A DNA stretch of 64,000 bases from Actinomycetes bacterium (GTDB taxonomy: Bacteria > Actinomycetota > Acidimicrobiia > Acidimicrobiales > JABEUL01): contig JAJZNL010000014.1 in NCBI GenBank assembly GCA_021852345.1, positions 62,001-126,000 on the forward strand. The letters are read 5' to 3'. Positions within the stretch are counted from its first letter, which is position 1. The number at the start of each line of letters is the position of its first letter. The notes under the pieces are model-generated. The model saw nothing but the letters and a program-made list of their open reading frames with translations. It made no database searches and had not been told where the DNA came from. Shown piece after piece: positions 54,291 through 63,924 of the stretch. Position numbers and translations under genes: made by a program.

Positions 54291-55790
54291 CTAATTCAAA
54301 GCTTGAAGTCCGCGCCCAATTCCAATAATCGGTGCATTTACAAAAAGTTTCGACTTTCCCAGCCATATTACCAACGGACGAGTAAACAGATACGCAGTCA
54401 CTAGATCCATTACAGTGGAAAGACCTAAGAAGAATGCAAATCCTTTAACAGCTCCAACCGACAAAAGGTATAAACAAACTGCAGCAATCAAAGAAACCAA
54501 GTCGGCGACAACAACTGTTCTATATGCCTTCTTAAAACCTCGGTCTACAGAAGTCCTGATAGATTTACCGCTCCGTATTTCATCCTTTAGTCTTTCAAAA
54601 TAAACTACGTATGAATCGACAGTAATACCCACAGACACTATCAAACCAGTTACACCCGAAAGGTCCAAAGTCAGACCCTGTACCTGACCTAACCATGAAA
54701 TTATGGCAAACAACAGCGCACCAGTGGTTGCCAAGCCCAAGACTACAACTATACCGAGTCCCCTATAATAAAAAATAGTGTAAAGCATGACTAAGATAAG
54801 ACCCACAATACCCGAGAATAATCCCGCCTTTAGAGATGCCGCACCCAAAGTCGGCGTAACGGATTGGGCAGAGAGTTGAGTCAATGAGACTGGTAATGAA
54901 CCATAATTAAGCTCAATGGCCAAATTTTGTGCTTGGGCCTGCGAAAGACCGGTAATAGATGCTTTGCCGTTAAAATGAGTGGCATTCATGATCGGCAAAT
55001 TAACTATTTGCGAATCTAAAGTAATCGCAAATAGTTTATGATATTGCTGCTGAGCAAATTTATCAAAAATAACGCCGCCGACTCCCGTATAATTTACGTC
55101 TACCTGCCAAGATCCGTTAGAAACAACTGCCGACGCACTAGCTACGCCCGTTCCCGTTAATGCAGCAGGACCCAATTCCACTCTTTCAGTGGATCCAGGA
55201 GTTGCTACGACGATAGTCTTTGAGGCCGTCGTATTGCTATCCGTATTGGTCGGATAATACGATGCAAAAGGATTTGTAGTTAATGGAGGTGTGGAACTCC
55301 CTGAAGATTGACCGACCGCTGGCGGAGTGTACTGTTGCGTAGTATAAGCTGTTGTACACGGTGGCGGCGTTGTTAAGTACTGGTTGAACTGCGCACCCTT
55401 CTGCTTTAAAGGCTTGTACGGAGGCACAAGACACAAGACGGGTCTGAAAGTAAGTTGAGCCGTTGTTCCGATTAATTTTTCGGCTGCAGCCACATTTTTA
55501 ATACCCGGTATTTGAACAACAATCGTACCCCCCTGCGAGTCAACGCTAGGCTGTGTAACCCCTAGAGCATCGATTCTGTTACGAATAATATTGATTGTGG
55601 TATTTATATCGCCTGAACTGACTGTCGCTTTTGATCCGCCGATATACTTAGGTTGGTATGTTAGGGCTAGACCGCCCTGCAAATCAAGCCCTAATTTAGG
55701 AGACCATCCAACTACTACCACTGCCGCCAAGGACCCAAAAGAGACAAGACACACAATAATAACCCATAAAATATTATTTTTATTTTTCAA
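54291..55790 (-). CDS. secD: Protein translocase subunit SecD
   Basis: SecD, 499 residues, starts LGLDLQGGLALTYQ after helix 1 and has the periplasmic region with TLGAASLKAGLFSGIVGL, ending GITVDSYVVYFERLKDEIRSGKS. A Pro/Ser/Thr-rich insert of about 55 residues (around 135-190) lies in the periplasmic domain. It is followed 11 bases later by secF, so the two form a unit. The yajC gene, usually adjacent, is 494 bases upstream. Confidence 0.95.
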   Translation of the reverse strand: MKNKNNILWVIIVCLVSFGSLAAVVVVGWSPKLGLDLQGGLALTYQPKYIGGSKATVSSGDINTTINIIRNRIDALGVTQPSVDSQGGTIVVQIPGIKNVAAAEKLIGTTAQLTFRPVLCLVPPYKPLKQKGAQFNQYLTTPPPCTTAYTTQQYTPPAVGQSSGSSTPPLTTNPFASYYPTNTDSNTTASKTIVVATPGSTERVELGPAALTGTGVASASAVVSNGSWQVDVNYTGVGGVIFDKFAQQQYHKLFAITLDSQIVNLPIMNATHFNGKASITGLSQAQAQNLAIELNYGSLPVSLTQLSAQSVTPTLGAASLKAGLFSGIVGLILVMLYTIFYYRGLGIVVVLGLATTGALLFAIISWLGQVQGLTLDLSGVTGLIVSVGITVDSYVVYFERLKDEIRSGKSIRTSVDRGFKKAYRTVVVADLVSLIAAVCLYLLSVGAVKGFAFFLGLSTVMDLVTAYLFTRPLVIWLGKSKLFVNAPIIGIGRGLQALN

Positions 55791-56102
55791 ACGCGAACTC
55801 CGATAATTGCTTGACCCCAGACAATGAAGATTGCGGCCATCGCTTCTGTTTGTTTAACAGTTCTATTTTAAACTAAATTAACCTAAGACTTTGTACATGT
55901 AATCTGATTTTCCCACTATCATACAATTTGAATATTTTGCCCAAAACATTTTAAGAGTTATTCCAATTTGAACAGGTTGCATTAGTTGCAAGTAACTTTA
56001 AATTAAGGCTACCTGATTTTTTCTCTAAGTTAGGATATCAATTATTTTTAATACAAAGCGTGCTTAAGCTAACGAGCGAATAATTAACCGATTTAAAAAC
56101 GC

Positions 56103-56137
56103 ATTTAATTGTGATCGATAAATTTAATTGTGATCGA
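56103..56137. repeat. 16-base direct repeat, period 19
   Basis: ATTTAATTGTGATCGA occurs at 56103-56118 and again at 56122-56137, separated by TAA. The spacing (about two helical turns) suits a pair of protein binding sites upstream of secD. Confidence 0.65.
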
Positions 56138-56154
56138 AAAACTGCTGCACAACA

Positions 56155-56187
56155 AAAGGACAATCCCTAAGTTGGCAATTGTCCTTT
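56155..56187 (-). terminator. Probable terminator after yajC
   Basis: On the minus strand AAAGGACAAT and ATTGTCCTTT form a perfect ten-base-pair stem (56187-56178 with 56164-56155) with a 13-base loop that includes a further GG/CC pair. A run TTTGTTGT follows the stem, and an A-rich stretch precedes it, as in intrinsic terminators. It lies about 100 bases after the yajC stop. Confidence 0.5.
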
Positions 56188-56284
56188 GAAAAATTTTTAA
56201 TGCACCATACCCTTTTTAGCTATAACCCAAATTTATAGTCGGAAGCTAACTAATACGAATGCGAATACAAATACCCGACTATTT

Positions 56285-56680
56285 TTATCCTTCTGGTTTT
56301 GTAGTCGAATCGTCTTCGGTATTTTCAATTTCGTCGTCATTTGTCGAAGAATTCAACAGATTCTCCTCTACTTTATGGAATAGGGCTTGCTTGTACATTT
56401 CAAGAACCACACCATCAGAAACTTCAACAAATACTCTGGTATCAGTGATGTTTTTAATTATTCCAACGATTCCTGCCGTAGTAACGATATTGTCTCCAAC
56501 TTGAAATTGTGCGATTTTTTCCTTATCCTTCGATGCCATCTTTTTAGGACGCACTGCCAACATATAATATCCAAATCCCAAAAGCAATGCCAACAATACA
56601 AATGAAAATATTGACGATCCGGACGAACTACTTGAAGTAGTTGATTTAGTTGTAGCTAATAAAAATAATGAATTATACAT
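56285..56680 (-). CDS. yajC: Preprotein translocase subunit YajC
   Basis: Start at ATG 56680, although TTG 56692 also fits. The protein of about 131 residues has an N-terminal membrane helix (IFSFVLLALLLGFGYYMLAVRPKK) followed by the YajC domain: FQVGDNIVTTAGIVGIIKNI and a strand-rich VFVEVSDGVVLEMYKQA. An acidic tail (about 35 residues) ends it. YajC works with SecDF. It lies just before ruvB's stop, reading the same way (ruvB-yajC order), 48 bases away. Confidence 0.92.
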   Translation of the reverse strand: MYNSLFLLATTKSTTSSSSSGSSIFSFVLLALLLGFGYYMLAVRPKKMASKDKEKIAQFQVGDNIVTTAGIVGIIKNITDTRVFVEVSDGVVLEMYKQALFHKVEENLLNSSTNDDEIENTEDDSTTKPEG

Positions 56681-56727
56681 TGTTAAAACCAATATCCTTG
56701 ATAAGTAAATTTATAAATTGATAAAGT

Positions 56728-57834
56728 CTATCCAAACAAACTGGGATTGCCCGATATATCCTGAATTCCGGTAACAGAAATACCTAAATGTTCGAATGCT
56801 TTTACCGTAGCCGTACGCCCTCTAGGAGTACGATCCATGAGTCCAAGTTTCAAAAGATAGGGCTCGTATACATCTTCGATTGTTTCAGGTTCTTCGCTTA
56901 CTGAAGCGGCTAATGTATTTAACCCAACACGCTGTCCGCCAAATCGAACGCACAACATCTCTAGAATTTCACGATCAACTTTATCTAAACCTAGTTTATC
57001 AACTCCATACGTATTTAAAGCGTCAACAGCTGTCTTAATAGAAATTGTCCCGTTAGATTTAACTTGAGCAAAATCACGAACCCTTCTAAACAACCTGTTT
57101 GCTATCCTGGGTGTTCCCCTGGAACGACGAGCTATCTCAATGGCAGCCTCGGTATCAATCGGTATATCAGAAATTTTTGCTGCCCTTAAAACTATTGTTG
57201 TAAGATCACGTTCGTCGTAAAAATCTACGTGCGAGATGTGACCGAATCTATCTCTTAACGGCGATGTTAAAAGTCCAGTTCTAGTCGTTGCACCAATTAA
57301 CGTGAACTTTGCAAGGTCGATTCTTAGAGTTCGGGCTGTCGCTCCTTTACCAATCAGTATGTCAAGTTGATTATCTTCCATTGCGGGATACAGAACCTCT
57401 TCTACCTGCCTCGATAGTCTGTGAATCTCATCGATAAACAAAACATCTCCGTCGTTTAAATCATTAAGCAATGCCGCAAGGTCACCCGCCCTAAGGAGTA
57501 TTGGGCCCGATGTAACTCTAAATCCTGCCCCCATCTCATTTGCCACGATAGAGGCTAAAGTCGTTTTACCAAGTCCAGGAGGCCCAGCGAACAATATATG
57601 GTCTACAGCCTGGTTCCTTATTTTTGCGGCCTCGATCATAATTTTCAAATGATTGCAAATTTGTTGCTGACCGACAAATTCCTCAAGCAGTTTAGGCCGC
57701 ATCGTGATGTCGTTTACGGCAAGATCGCCTACCTTTGCAATATTCGATTCTGAGTTGGTAGACGAATCCGTGAAGTCCGAGTTCTGCAATTCGTCTGCTG
57801 TTTGATTACTGTGAATAAGTTCCTGTTTCGGCAT
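56728..57834 (-). CDS. ruvB: Holliday junction branch migration ATPase RuvB
   Basis: RuvB is the AAA+ motor that moves Holliday junctions with RuvA. The 368-residue protein has [16 protein letters not shown], Walker [12 protein letters not shown], Walker [15 protein letters not shown] and the arginine finger region [10 protein letters not shown]. Its N-terminal 30 residues are an extra acidic tail. It starts 40 bases after ruvA. Confidence 0.97.
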   Translation of the reverse strand: MPKQELIHSNQTADELQNSDFTDSSTNSESNIAKVGDLAVNDITMRPKLLEEFVGQQQICNHLKIMIEAAKIRNQAVDHILFAGPPGLGKTTLASIVANEMGAGFRVTSGPILLRAGDLAALLNDLNDGDVLFIDEIHRLSRQVEEVLYPAMEDNQLDILIGKGATARTLRIDLAKFTLIGATTRTGLLTSPLRDRFGHISHVDFYDERDLTTIVLRAAKISDIPIDTEAAIEIARRSRGTPRIANRLFRRVRDFAQVKSNGTISIKTAVDALNTYGVDKLGLDKVDREILEMLCVRFGGQRVGLNTLAASVSEEPETIEDVYEPYLLKLGLMDRTPRGRTATVKAFEHLGISVTGIQDISGNPSLFG

Positions 57835-57874
57835 GGCTTAATTAACAATCCTAAAAGATATCATATATGGACAA

Positions 57875-58483
57875 CTATCGTTGCGACACTAAATTTTTAA
57901 GGGCGGCTTTTAATAACTCCTCTTCTGATAAACCGTCTTGAGCGGCATCTATGGCCGATTTTATTTCTACCGTACTGTACCCGAGCTCAACAAGGGCCTG
58001 CCTAACCGTCTGTTTTGCGCCAGTGACCCCTACCGTCAATAAATCCTGCGTTATCCCCTTAGAATCTATAGTTACTCCGATTTGGGCGTTTTTCAATTCG
58101 ATAATTAACCTCTGCGCGGTTTTGGACCCAATCCCCGGAATAGTTGACAGCAATTTAACATCATTTTCGATGATCGCTTCCTGAAGATCGTTTAAGGACA
58201 TAGCTGCCAAGATAGTTTGCGCAAGTGCGGCCCCGATGCCGTGTATTGAAATTAGTTTTTCAAAAGCCGTCAATTGAGCAAGATTTTCAAACCCATACAA
58301 GGTTATACCGTCTTCTTTAACTCTGGTGTAGATATGCAAAGATGCCAAACCAGTACTTGAGTAACATGCAGAAAATGTTTTCGGAGTCACATAGACGTTG
58401 TAACCAACACCGTTTACATCAATTACCAATATTGAATTTCGAGATGCTTCACGTACTACCGATCCTGTTAAGTATCCTATCAA
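57875..58483 (-). CDS. ruvA: Holliday junction DNA helicase RuvA
   Basis: RuvA (202 residues) binds four-way junctions and loads RuvB. MIGYLTGSVVRE at the start and two HhH motifs (ISIHGIGAALAQTIL; STIPGIGSKTAQRLI) are present, and the C-terminal three-helix domain contacting RuvB (VRQALVELGYSTVEIKSAI). It overlaps ruvC by four bases. Confidence 0.97.
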   Translation of the reverse strand: MIGYLTGSVVREASRNSILVIDVNGVGYNVYVTPKTFSACYSSTGLASLHIYTRVKEDGITLYGFENLAQLTAFEKLISIHGIGAALAQTILAAMSLNDLQEAIIENDVKLLSTIPGIGSKTAQRLIIELKNAQIGVTIDSKGITQDLLTVGVTGAKQTVRQALVELGYSTVEIKSAIDAAQDGLSEEELLKAALKNLVSQR

Positions 58484-58998
58484 TTTAAAGCCTCCAATGC
58501 TTTATTAACTGATTTGAGATACGGAACCATGATGAGATGAGTAATTGCTAATCCGATGGCATCGGCCACATCAGGGGGTCCCGGAATACTGTCTAAACCG
58601 ACTAATTTAGCGACCATTGATTGCATTTGCACCTTCGTGGCCTGTCCGTATCCTACGATGGCTTGTTTAACTTCGGTAGCTCCGTATTGATATACCGGAA
58701 CGTTATTTTGAGCTGCGACCAACAAAGCGACGCCCGAGGCCTGACCGACCGCCATAGCGGTTTTAACATTAACTTTGAAAAATACTTTTTCAACTGCCAA
58801 AGCATCAGGCCGAGTCTCTCTTACTATTTGATCTAACTCACGATAAATATCTTTGAGCCTCAAGGGAACGGCATCCGTGCGATCGCTTGTCACTATTCCG
58901 GCCTTGAGCACGTTCCACGAATTCCGTTTGTTTGGAGTTGATCTAACCAGACCGTAACCGCATCTCGTCAAACCCGGGTCAATGCCTAAAGTAAACAT
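58480..58998 (-). CDS. ruvC: Holliday junction resolvase RuvC
   Basis: RuvC (172 residues) cuts Holliday junctions. The metal site residues include Asp7 in LGIDPGLTRCGYG, the Glu in AVEKVFF and the acidic pair in PPDVADAIGLAITH. It starts the ruvC-ruvA-ruvB unit and overlaps ruvA by four bases (ATGA-type junction). Confidence 0.97.
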   Translation of the reverse strand: MFTLGIDPGLTRCGYGLVRSTPNKRNSWNVLKAGIVTSDRTDAVPLRLKDIYRELDQIVRETRPDALAVEKVFFKVNVKTAMAVGQASGVALLVAAQNNVPVYQYGATEVKQAIVGYGQATKVQMQSMVAKLVGLDSIPGPPDVADAIGLAITHLIMVPYLKSVNKALEALN

Positions 58999-59165
58999 AT
59001 GTTCGATTTTATCAAGTTCTTAGTTACAATTATGTAATTAATCGATTTAATAAATGAATTTGTGTAATTTTTAAAAACGAACAGATTTATATCGGTTGGT
59101 TTAAACTTTCAGCCATTGAGACTCTGAAAACTTTAACAGATTCATTTGACTTAACTTCACTCATA

Positions 59166-59921
59166 TTAATCTTCGTTTTCAATCTGTACCATAATCTCAT
59201 CAGACACCGATGCATTGTCATAGATATTCTGAACGTCATCATTTTCTTCTAATGCGTCCAATAACTTTAAGATTTTTTTAGCCTCGTTAATGTCTTTTAA
59301 ATCAATAGTTTGCGAAGCGATAAGCTCATTATCCGCCGACACCAATTTCCAATTATTCGTATTAATAATTGATACCAAATCGTGTAGGGTGTTCGGCTCC
59401 CCTATGACCTTAAATACTCGGTCCTTTTGACTCAAGTCTTCAATATTACATTCCAACAATTCACTTAAAACCGTATCTTCGTCTTTATCAGATTCGAAAA
59501 GCGCAACTGCTTTTCGTGAAAACTGCCATGCCACCGAACCCGGCTCTGCCATCGAACCACCATTTCGGGAAAAAACTGTCTTAATTTCAGATCCAGTCCT
59601 ATTTCGGTTGTCTGACAAAGTTTCCACTATAATGGCAATCCCATTTGGTCCATATCCTTCGTAAGAAATCGCATCATATTTAACTCCCTCCAACTCGCCG
59701 GTGCCACGTTTGATCGCCCTCTCTATAGTATTCATCGGAACCGAGGCATCTCTTGCTTTGGCATAAGCCGTACGGAGAGTTGCATTGGCGTTAATATCAC
59801 TGCCACCCTCTGATGCGGCTACCTCCAACTGGCGTATTAATTTAGCGAAAAGTTTAGCTCTGGCTTTATCTTGAGCACCTTTTCTATATTTTGTTGTAGC
59901 CCATTTCGAATGACCCGACAT
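59166..59921 (-). CDS. yebC: YebC/PmpR family protein
   Basis: The 251-residue protein starts MSGHSKWATTKYRKGAQDKAR, the invariant family start. The family has been linked to translation of polyproline sequences or to transcription control; the exact role is unsettled. Upstream four bases lies pdxT. In mycobacteria (Rv2603c) the same order is seen. Confidence 0.95.
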   Translation of the reverse strand: MSGHSKWATTKYRKGAQDKARAKLFAKLIRQLEVAASEGGSDINANATLRTAYAKARDASVPMNTIERAIKRGTGELEGVKYDAISYEGYGPNGIAIIVETLSDNRNRTGSEIKTVFSRNGGSMAEPGSVAWQFSRKAVALFESDKDEDTVLSELLECNIEDLSQKDRVFKVIGEPNTLHDLVSIINTNNWKLVSADNELIASQTIDLKDINEAKKILKLLDALEENDDVQNIYDNASVSDEIMVQIENED

Positions 59922-59925
59922 ACGC

Positions 59926-60516
59926 CTAATTCTCCTCCGTATATTCCAAAAATAATCTATGCACCATGTTACAGTCTTGGTTGAAACACAATTCAGGATG
60001 AAATGTTGCCCCCATCATTTTGCCCTGACGAACCAATACCGGTTCTCCGGAATCTTTAAGTCTTCCTAAGATATCCACTTTAGCGGAAATATTTTCAATT
60101 TTAGGGGCTCTGATAAAGGCAGGTTCAATAAAACCACCAGTAACCATTTCCACATGTTTGAATGAAGATTCAATCTGACGCCCAAATGCATTCCTTCGCA
60201 CCGCTACGTCCAAAGCTTGCAGGCTCACTTGGTCTTTACGACCGTCCAGCACAGTATTGGACAACAAAATTAATCCAGCACAAGTTCCAAAAATTGAAAT
60301 AGAGTCTTGTTTAATTCTTTCCTTAAGTCGACCATAGATATCAGATGATACCAACAATTTAGACATTGCCGTAGATTCTCCGCCTGGAATAATCAGACGC
60401 ACCACGTCATCTAATTGCTCTTTAGAGGTTATAAGCACCGACTGGACTTTTAGACTTTCCAATACTGATCGGTGAAGATCCACGTCTCCCTGCAAAGCAA
60501 GAATACCTACTTTCAT
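59926..60516 (-). CDS. pdxT: Pyridoxal 5'-phosphate synthase glutaminase subunit PdxT
   Basis: PdxT releases ammonia from glutamine for PdxS. The triad is Cys79 (FGTCAGLIL), His173 and Glu175 (TFHPEL). The start LALQGDVDLHRSVLE and the IIPGGESTAM loop are typical. At 196 residues it has the usual length. Confidence 0.96.
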   Translation of the reverse strand: MKVGILALQGDVDLHRSVLESLKVQSVLITSKEQLDDVVRLIIPGGESTAMSKLLVSSDIYGRLKERIKQDSISIFGTCAGLILLSNTVLDGRKDQVSLQALDVAVRRNAFGRQIESSFKHVEMVTGGFIEPAFIRAPKIENISAKVDILGRLKDSGEPVLVRQGKMMGATFHPELCFNQDCNMVHRLFLEYTEEN

Positions 60517-60622
60517 AGACTATACAACCTTAAATATTACAAATAGAACTTTTCGCCGACTTAACGGCAACCACCACTGCGCTGGTGTCTGTCCAACAAT
60601 TCAAATCTTCAAATTTAAACAA

Positions 60623-61513
60623 CTACCATCCCCTACCCTGTAATTGTTGTGATTCACTTAATTCGTGGGAACTTATTCCCACCATGGGTTCTCCGAGATT
60701 CTTAGAAACCTTTAACACAATCTCAGGGTCTTGATAATGTGTAGTCGCTTCAACGATAGCTTCGGCTCGCTTTGAAGGATCACCGCTTTTGAATATACCC
60801 GATCCTACAAATACCGCCTGAGCACCTAGCTGCATTACCAAGCTTGCATCAGCCGGCGTTGCTATTCCACCTGCACAAAAAAGCGGAACTGGAAGTTCCC
60901 CAGTTTCTGCTATCTCCTTTACAAGTTCAACATTTGCTTGAAGCTCTTTAGCTTTTTTATAAATTTCAGCTCCGTCAAGCTGAGTTATGACCCTAATTTC
61001 ATTGGTGATAGATCTTAAATGTTTAACCGCTTCAACCACGTCACCCGTACCGGCTTCACCCTTGGATCGAATCATTGCAGCACCTTCACTAATTCTCCTA
61101 AGAGCTTCTCCTAAATTTGTAGCTCCGCATACAAACGGAACTTCGAATTTCCATTTGTCAATATGATTGTCGAAATCTGCTGGCGTCAATACCTCTGATT
61201 CATCGATGTAATCGACTTTTAAACTTTGCAATATTTGAGCCTCTCCAAAATGCCCTATTCTAGCCTTAGCCATTACCGGAATGGTAACTGCTTGCTGAAT
61301 CTCTTCAATCAATGCAGGATCACTCATTCTTGCTACTCCACCATCGCGACGAATGTCCGCAGGAACCCGTTCAAGAGCCATTACAGCGACGGCCCCGGCA
61401 TCTTCTGCAATTTTGGCCTGTTCTTTATTTATAACATCCATGATCACACCGCCCTTTAACATTTCGGCAAGACCTCTTTTGACTAGTAGATTACCTCGAT
61501 TTATGTCCATCAC
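60623..61513 (-). CDS. pdxS: Pyridoxal 5'-phosphate synthase lyase subunit PdxS
   Basis: PdxS makes PLP from ribose 5-phosphate, glyceraldehyde 3-phosphate and ammonia. The 296-residue TIM barrel has [34 protein letters not shown], the lysine in [16 protein letters not shown] and the phosphate loop near the C-terminus ([24 protein letters not shown]). PLP from this pair would serve gcvP here and other enzymes. It is followed by pdxT 106 bases later. Confidence 0.97.
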   Translation of the reverse strand: MMDINRGNLLVKRGLAEMLKGGVIMDVINKEQAKIAEDAGAVAVMALERVPADIRRDGGVARMSDPALIEEIQQAVTIPVMAKARIGHFGEAQILQSLKVDYIDESEVLTPADFDNHIDKWKFEVPFVCGATNLGEALRRISEGAAMIRSKGEAGTGDVVEAVKHLRSITNEIRVITQLDGAEIYKKAKELQANVELVKEIAETGELPVPLFCAGGIATPADASLVMQLGAQAVFVGSGIFKSGDPSKRAEAIVEATTHYQDPEIVLKVSKNLGEPMVGISSHELSESQQLQGRGW

Positions 61514-61675
61514 ATACTCCTAACCGCTACTGGTTTCAAAAAATATACCATCCAAAGAAATTGAAACCGTACAAAACTCTGTATATTATTAGTTTAATTT
61601 GTAAATATACATTACGGTTTCAACAATCATTTCATCAACTCGACTCATATCTAAGCCTGATCTACGATTGACGAT

Positions 61676-61709
61676 GTCAATATCTATTATTAGTCAATAT
61701 CTATTATTA
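61676..61709. repeat. Tandem 17-base repeat
   Basis: GTCAATATCTATTATTA occurs twice without a gap, at 61676-61692 and 61693-61709. Confidence 0.75.
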
Positions 61710-61955
61710 ACTGTGTACAACGATTCATCTAAAGCTATTCCTAACCACTCAAAAGTAATCATGGTGAGTTAATAAAGATAAATTGAATTAACGGACCGTA
61801 TCTTTCTCTGAATATCTGTCTTGAATTTTTAAATTCCGATTGCAATTCAATTCGACAAAACTCATAATGTAGAATTTAAACAAAGCATTTTAGATTTATT
61901 CGAACGTGTGCAATCAGATATTTCTTATGGCGCTTTACTAATTTTTAACCATAAG

Positions 61956-61969
61956 AACTGTCAACAGTT
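61956..61969. promoter_or_regulatory. Possible operator dyad before the PimA-like gene
   Basis: AACTGT (61956-61961) and ACAGTT (61964-61969) form a dyad with a two-base centre, 45 bases before ATG 62014. Confidence 0.3.
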
Positions 61970-62013
61970 AAAATAAGAATACTTTTGAAGAATTATTTAA
62001 TGCTATTAGTTTA

Positions 62014-63159
62014 ATGAAAATTACTATTGTAAGTCCCTACAGTTTCTCAAATTACGGTGGAGTTAATGCTCAAATAGTTTTATTGGCTCAAGAATTTCTC
62101 AAGCAAGGGCATGAAGTGCATGTTGACGGGCTTGCAGATTCAAAGGAAGTTTTAAAGAATCAATTTTCTAATGTGTCTAAACAACATTTAGAAGATGGCA
62201 AGTTTATGTTAAATTATCTGGGCAAAGCTATTCGGGTACCGGCTAATGGGTCAGATGCCAACATCGGTATCAGGCCTTCAAGTTTAATTAAAACGTTGAT
62301 TCAAAAATTTGACGCAGACATAATTCATCTGCACGAACCGTTTGTTCCGGGTCCCACGTTAATGCATTTACTACGACCCAAAACTGTCCCAATAGTTGCT
62401 ACTTTCCATAGAAACGGTGTCGATCTGCTTTACAAGAATTACATGAAAATAGCTAAAATGTGCTCAAGCAAAATAGATGCAAGCGCCGCTGTTAGCGAAA
62501 GTGCCAAAAATACGATAGAGTCGGTAAGCAATTTACGACCTCCGATTTTATTTAACGGCATCAATTTGGAGGAATTTAGAACAGACACACATCCAAAAGA
62601 GGATGATTCAGTAAATATACTTTTTGTAGGTAGATTTGAGCCACGAAAAGGGTATGAGATCTTTTTAAAGGCAATGGATATAGTTAACAACCAAAACTCT
62701 TTAAAGAAGACTTTGAATATTAAGTTCACTATTGTAGGGTCTGGGAACGATTTTATTAATCATAATAAGCGATATGCTGACATAAATAACGTCAAATTTA
62801 TGTCCGAGCTAACGCGCGATAAATTAGTTGAGCAGTACCTAAAGGCAGATATCTTTGTTGCGCCGGCTACTTCGTCTGAATCGTTTGGATTGGTTTTACT
62901 TGAAGCGATGGCGGCAAACACCGCTCTTGTAGTTTCTGATATTGCACCCTTTAGGGCTGTACTCAAGGATACTGGCTTGTATTTTAAAGTTGGCGACGCC
63001 GAAGATTTATCCAAGCAGCTGATAGAACTTATTTTTGACAAAGATAAAATTAGGATTCTTAAAAAAGTAGCGAAGGAAAGAGTTACCCGATATTCAATCG
63101 ATGTTTTGGCTGCAAAATATTTAGAAATGTTTCAAGATTTACTTAATAAGAAATCTTGA
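62014..63159 (+). CDS. GT4 glycosyltransferase, PimA-like
   Basis: The 381-residue protein is a GT-B fold transferase. N-terminal ITIVSPYSFSNYGGVNAQIV and the loop IIHLHEPFVPGP followed by VPIVATFH are as in PimA, which adds mannose to phosphatidyl-inositol. The C-terminal domain has FVGRFEPRKGYEI and the sugar-nucleotide motif ESFGLVLLEAMA. It is separated from pdxS by a divergent gap; in mycobacteria pimA lies a few genes from pdxS, which supports this call. The acceptor is not proven, and another phospholipid or glycan mannosyltransferase would look the same. Confidence 0.8.
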   Translation: MKITIVSPYSFSNYGGVNAQIVLLAQEFLKQGHEVHVDGLADSKEVLKNQFSNVSKQHLEDGKFMLNYLGKAIRVPANGSDANIGIRPSSLIKTLIQKFDADIIHLHEPFVPGPTLMHLLRPKTVPIVATFHRNGVDLLYKNYMKIAKMCSSKIDASAAVSESAKNTIESVSNLRPPILFNGINLEEFRTDTHPKEDDSVNILFVGRFEPRKGYEIFLKAMDIVNNQNSLKKTLNIKFTIVGSGNDFINHNKRYADINNVKFMSELTRDKLVEQYLKADIFVAPATSSESFGLVLLEAMAANTALVVSDIAPFRAVLKDTGLYFKVGDAEDLSKQLIELIFDKDKIRILKKVAKERVTRYSIDVLAAKYLEMFQDLLNKKS

Positions 63160-63384
63160 ATTTTGGGGCGTAAGCCACAATTTAGATATACAGTTAAATT
63201 TTTGTAACGCTTTTGATCGAAACACAAAGCCCAGACTAGAAGATGTAATGATTAACTGTAGTTAGCTAAACCGATGCGACTAACAAGCTACAGTACAGCA
63301 GACAAGCATACGAACTATTTGTATTTAACCGCTTTGCAATTTTATGAATAATATGTTGATGATACAAAAACACAAACATAAGAA

Positions 63385-63565
63385 CGGACCCGCTATAGCC
63401 AGCAGGTCACAGAGTAAGTTATTTCTTTAAGCTCAACTTACTAATTCCTAAAGTTCGCTCCCCCCAACAAGTCTCTGTCGCGAACCGTCTTTATTACGAT
63501 AAGGTTCGACCGCCGAAGCATTTTTCAAACAAATTCGTCGCTTGAATTCTTAGTGGGGGTTTCGT
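63385..63565 (+). ncRNA. Cluster of hairpins, possible structured RNA (strand uncertain)
   Basis: In order: a stem AGTAAGTT (63413-63420) with AACTTACT (63435-63442), perfect over eight bases; a stem GTTCGC (63453-63458) with GCGAAC (63480-63485) whose loop holds six cytosines in a row; and a small TTCG/CGAA hairpin near 63502-63520. A GGGGG run near 63555 could pair with the six-C run. The density of stems is higher than in the flanks. I cannot name a family; the six-C loop recalls the 6C RNA motif of actinobacteria, but only one C run is seen, not two. Confidence 0.3.
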
Positions 63566-63924
63566 CAATAAACACATATTATACTTAAATAATTGATCGC
63601 CCATTACAAAAATATAATCACTACACTATCCAATTATCCAATCGTGAAACTGCATTTAAGATTTTGAATACCGTCGACTTATAAAGGTGCGCTTTTACCT
63701 TTTAAAAATAGTAAATTAACCTTATTTTTAAAGAATTAGGGGTATTTCCTAGAAAGTTGGATTAAAACTTAACAATATTCTTTTCGCTAATATTCATCAG
63801 CTAAAATTTAATAGATAATTAGAATTCCAAGTCCACCCAAATAGACCATTCAAAACAACTATAGTTACTGTTTACAAAGATACCGCTATGAAAATTGGTT
63901 TGTCTGAGTCTCAACAAAAAATAT

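Larger units (their letters stand above)
55791..56284. other. 494-base gap between yajC and secD
   Basis: No gene was found in either strand. It contains a 16-base direct repeat and a ten-base-pair hairpin (listed separately). yajC and secD are usually separated by only a few bases, so the gap is unusual and probably contains a secD promoter. Confidence 0.55.
61514..62013. other. 500-base divergent region between pdxS and the PimA-like gene
   Basis: No gene is visible. It carries a tandem 17-base repeat (61676-61709) and a 14-base dyad (61956-61969), and should hold both divergent promoters. AT-rich throughout. Confidence 0.5.

Noticed and set aside
63490..63530. tRNA T-arm-like GGTTCGACC
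   Set aside because: The flanking bases do not form a T-stem, and no acceptor or anticodon arm can be drawn around it.
63385..63565. 6C RNA motif
   Set aside because: The known motif has two hairpins each with at least six C in the loop. Only one is seen here, so I did not name it.
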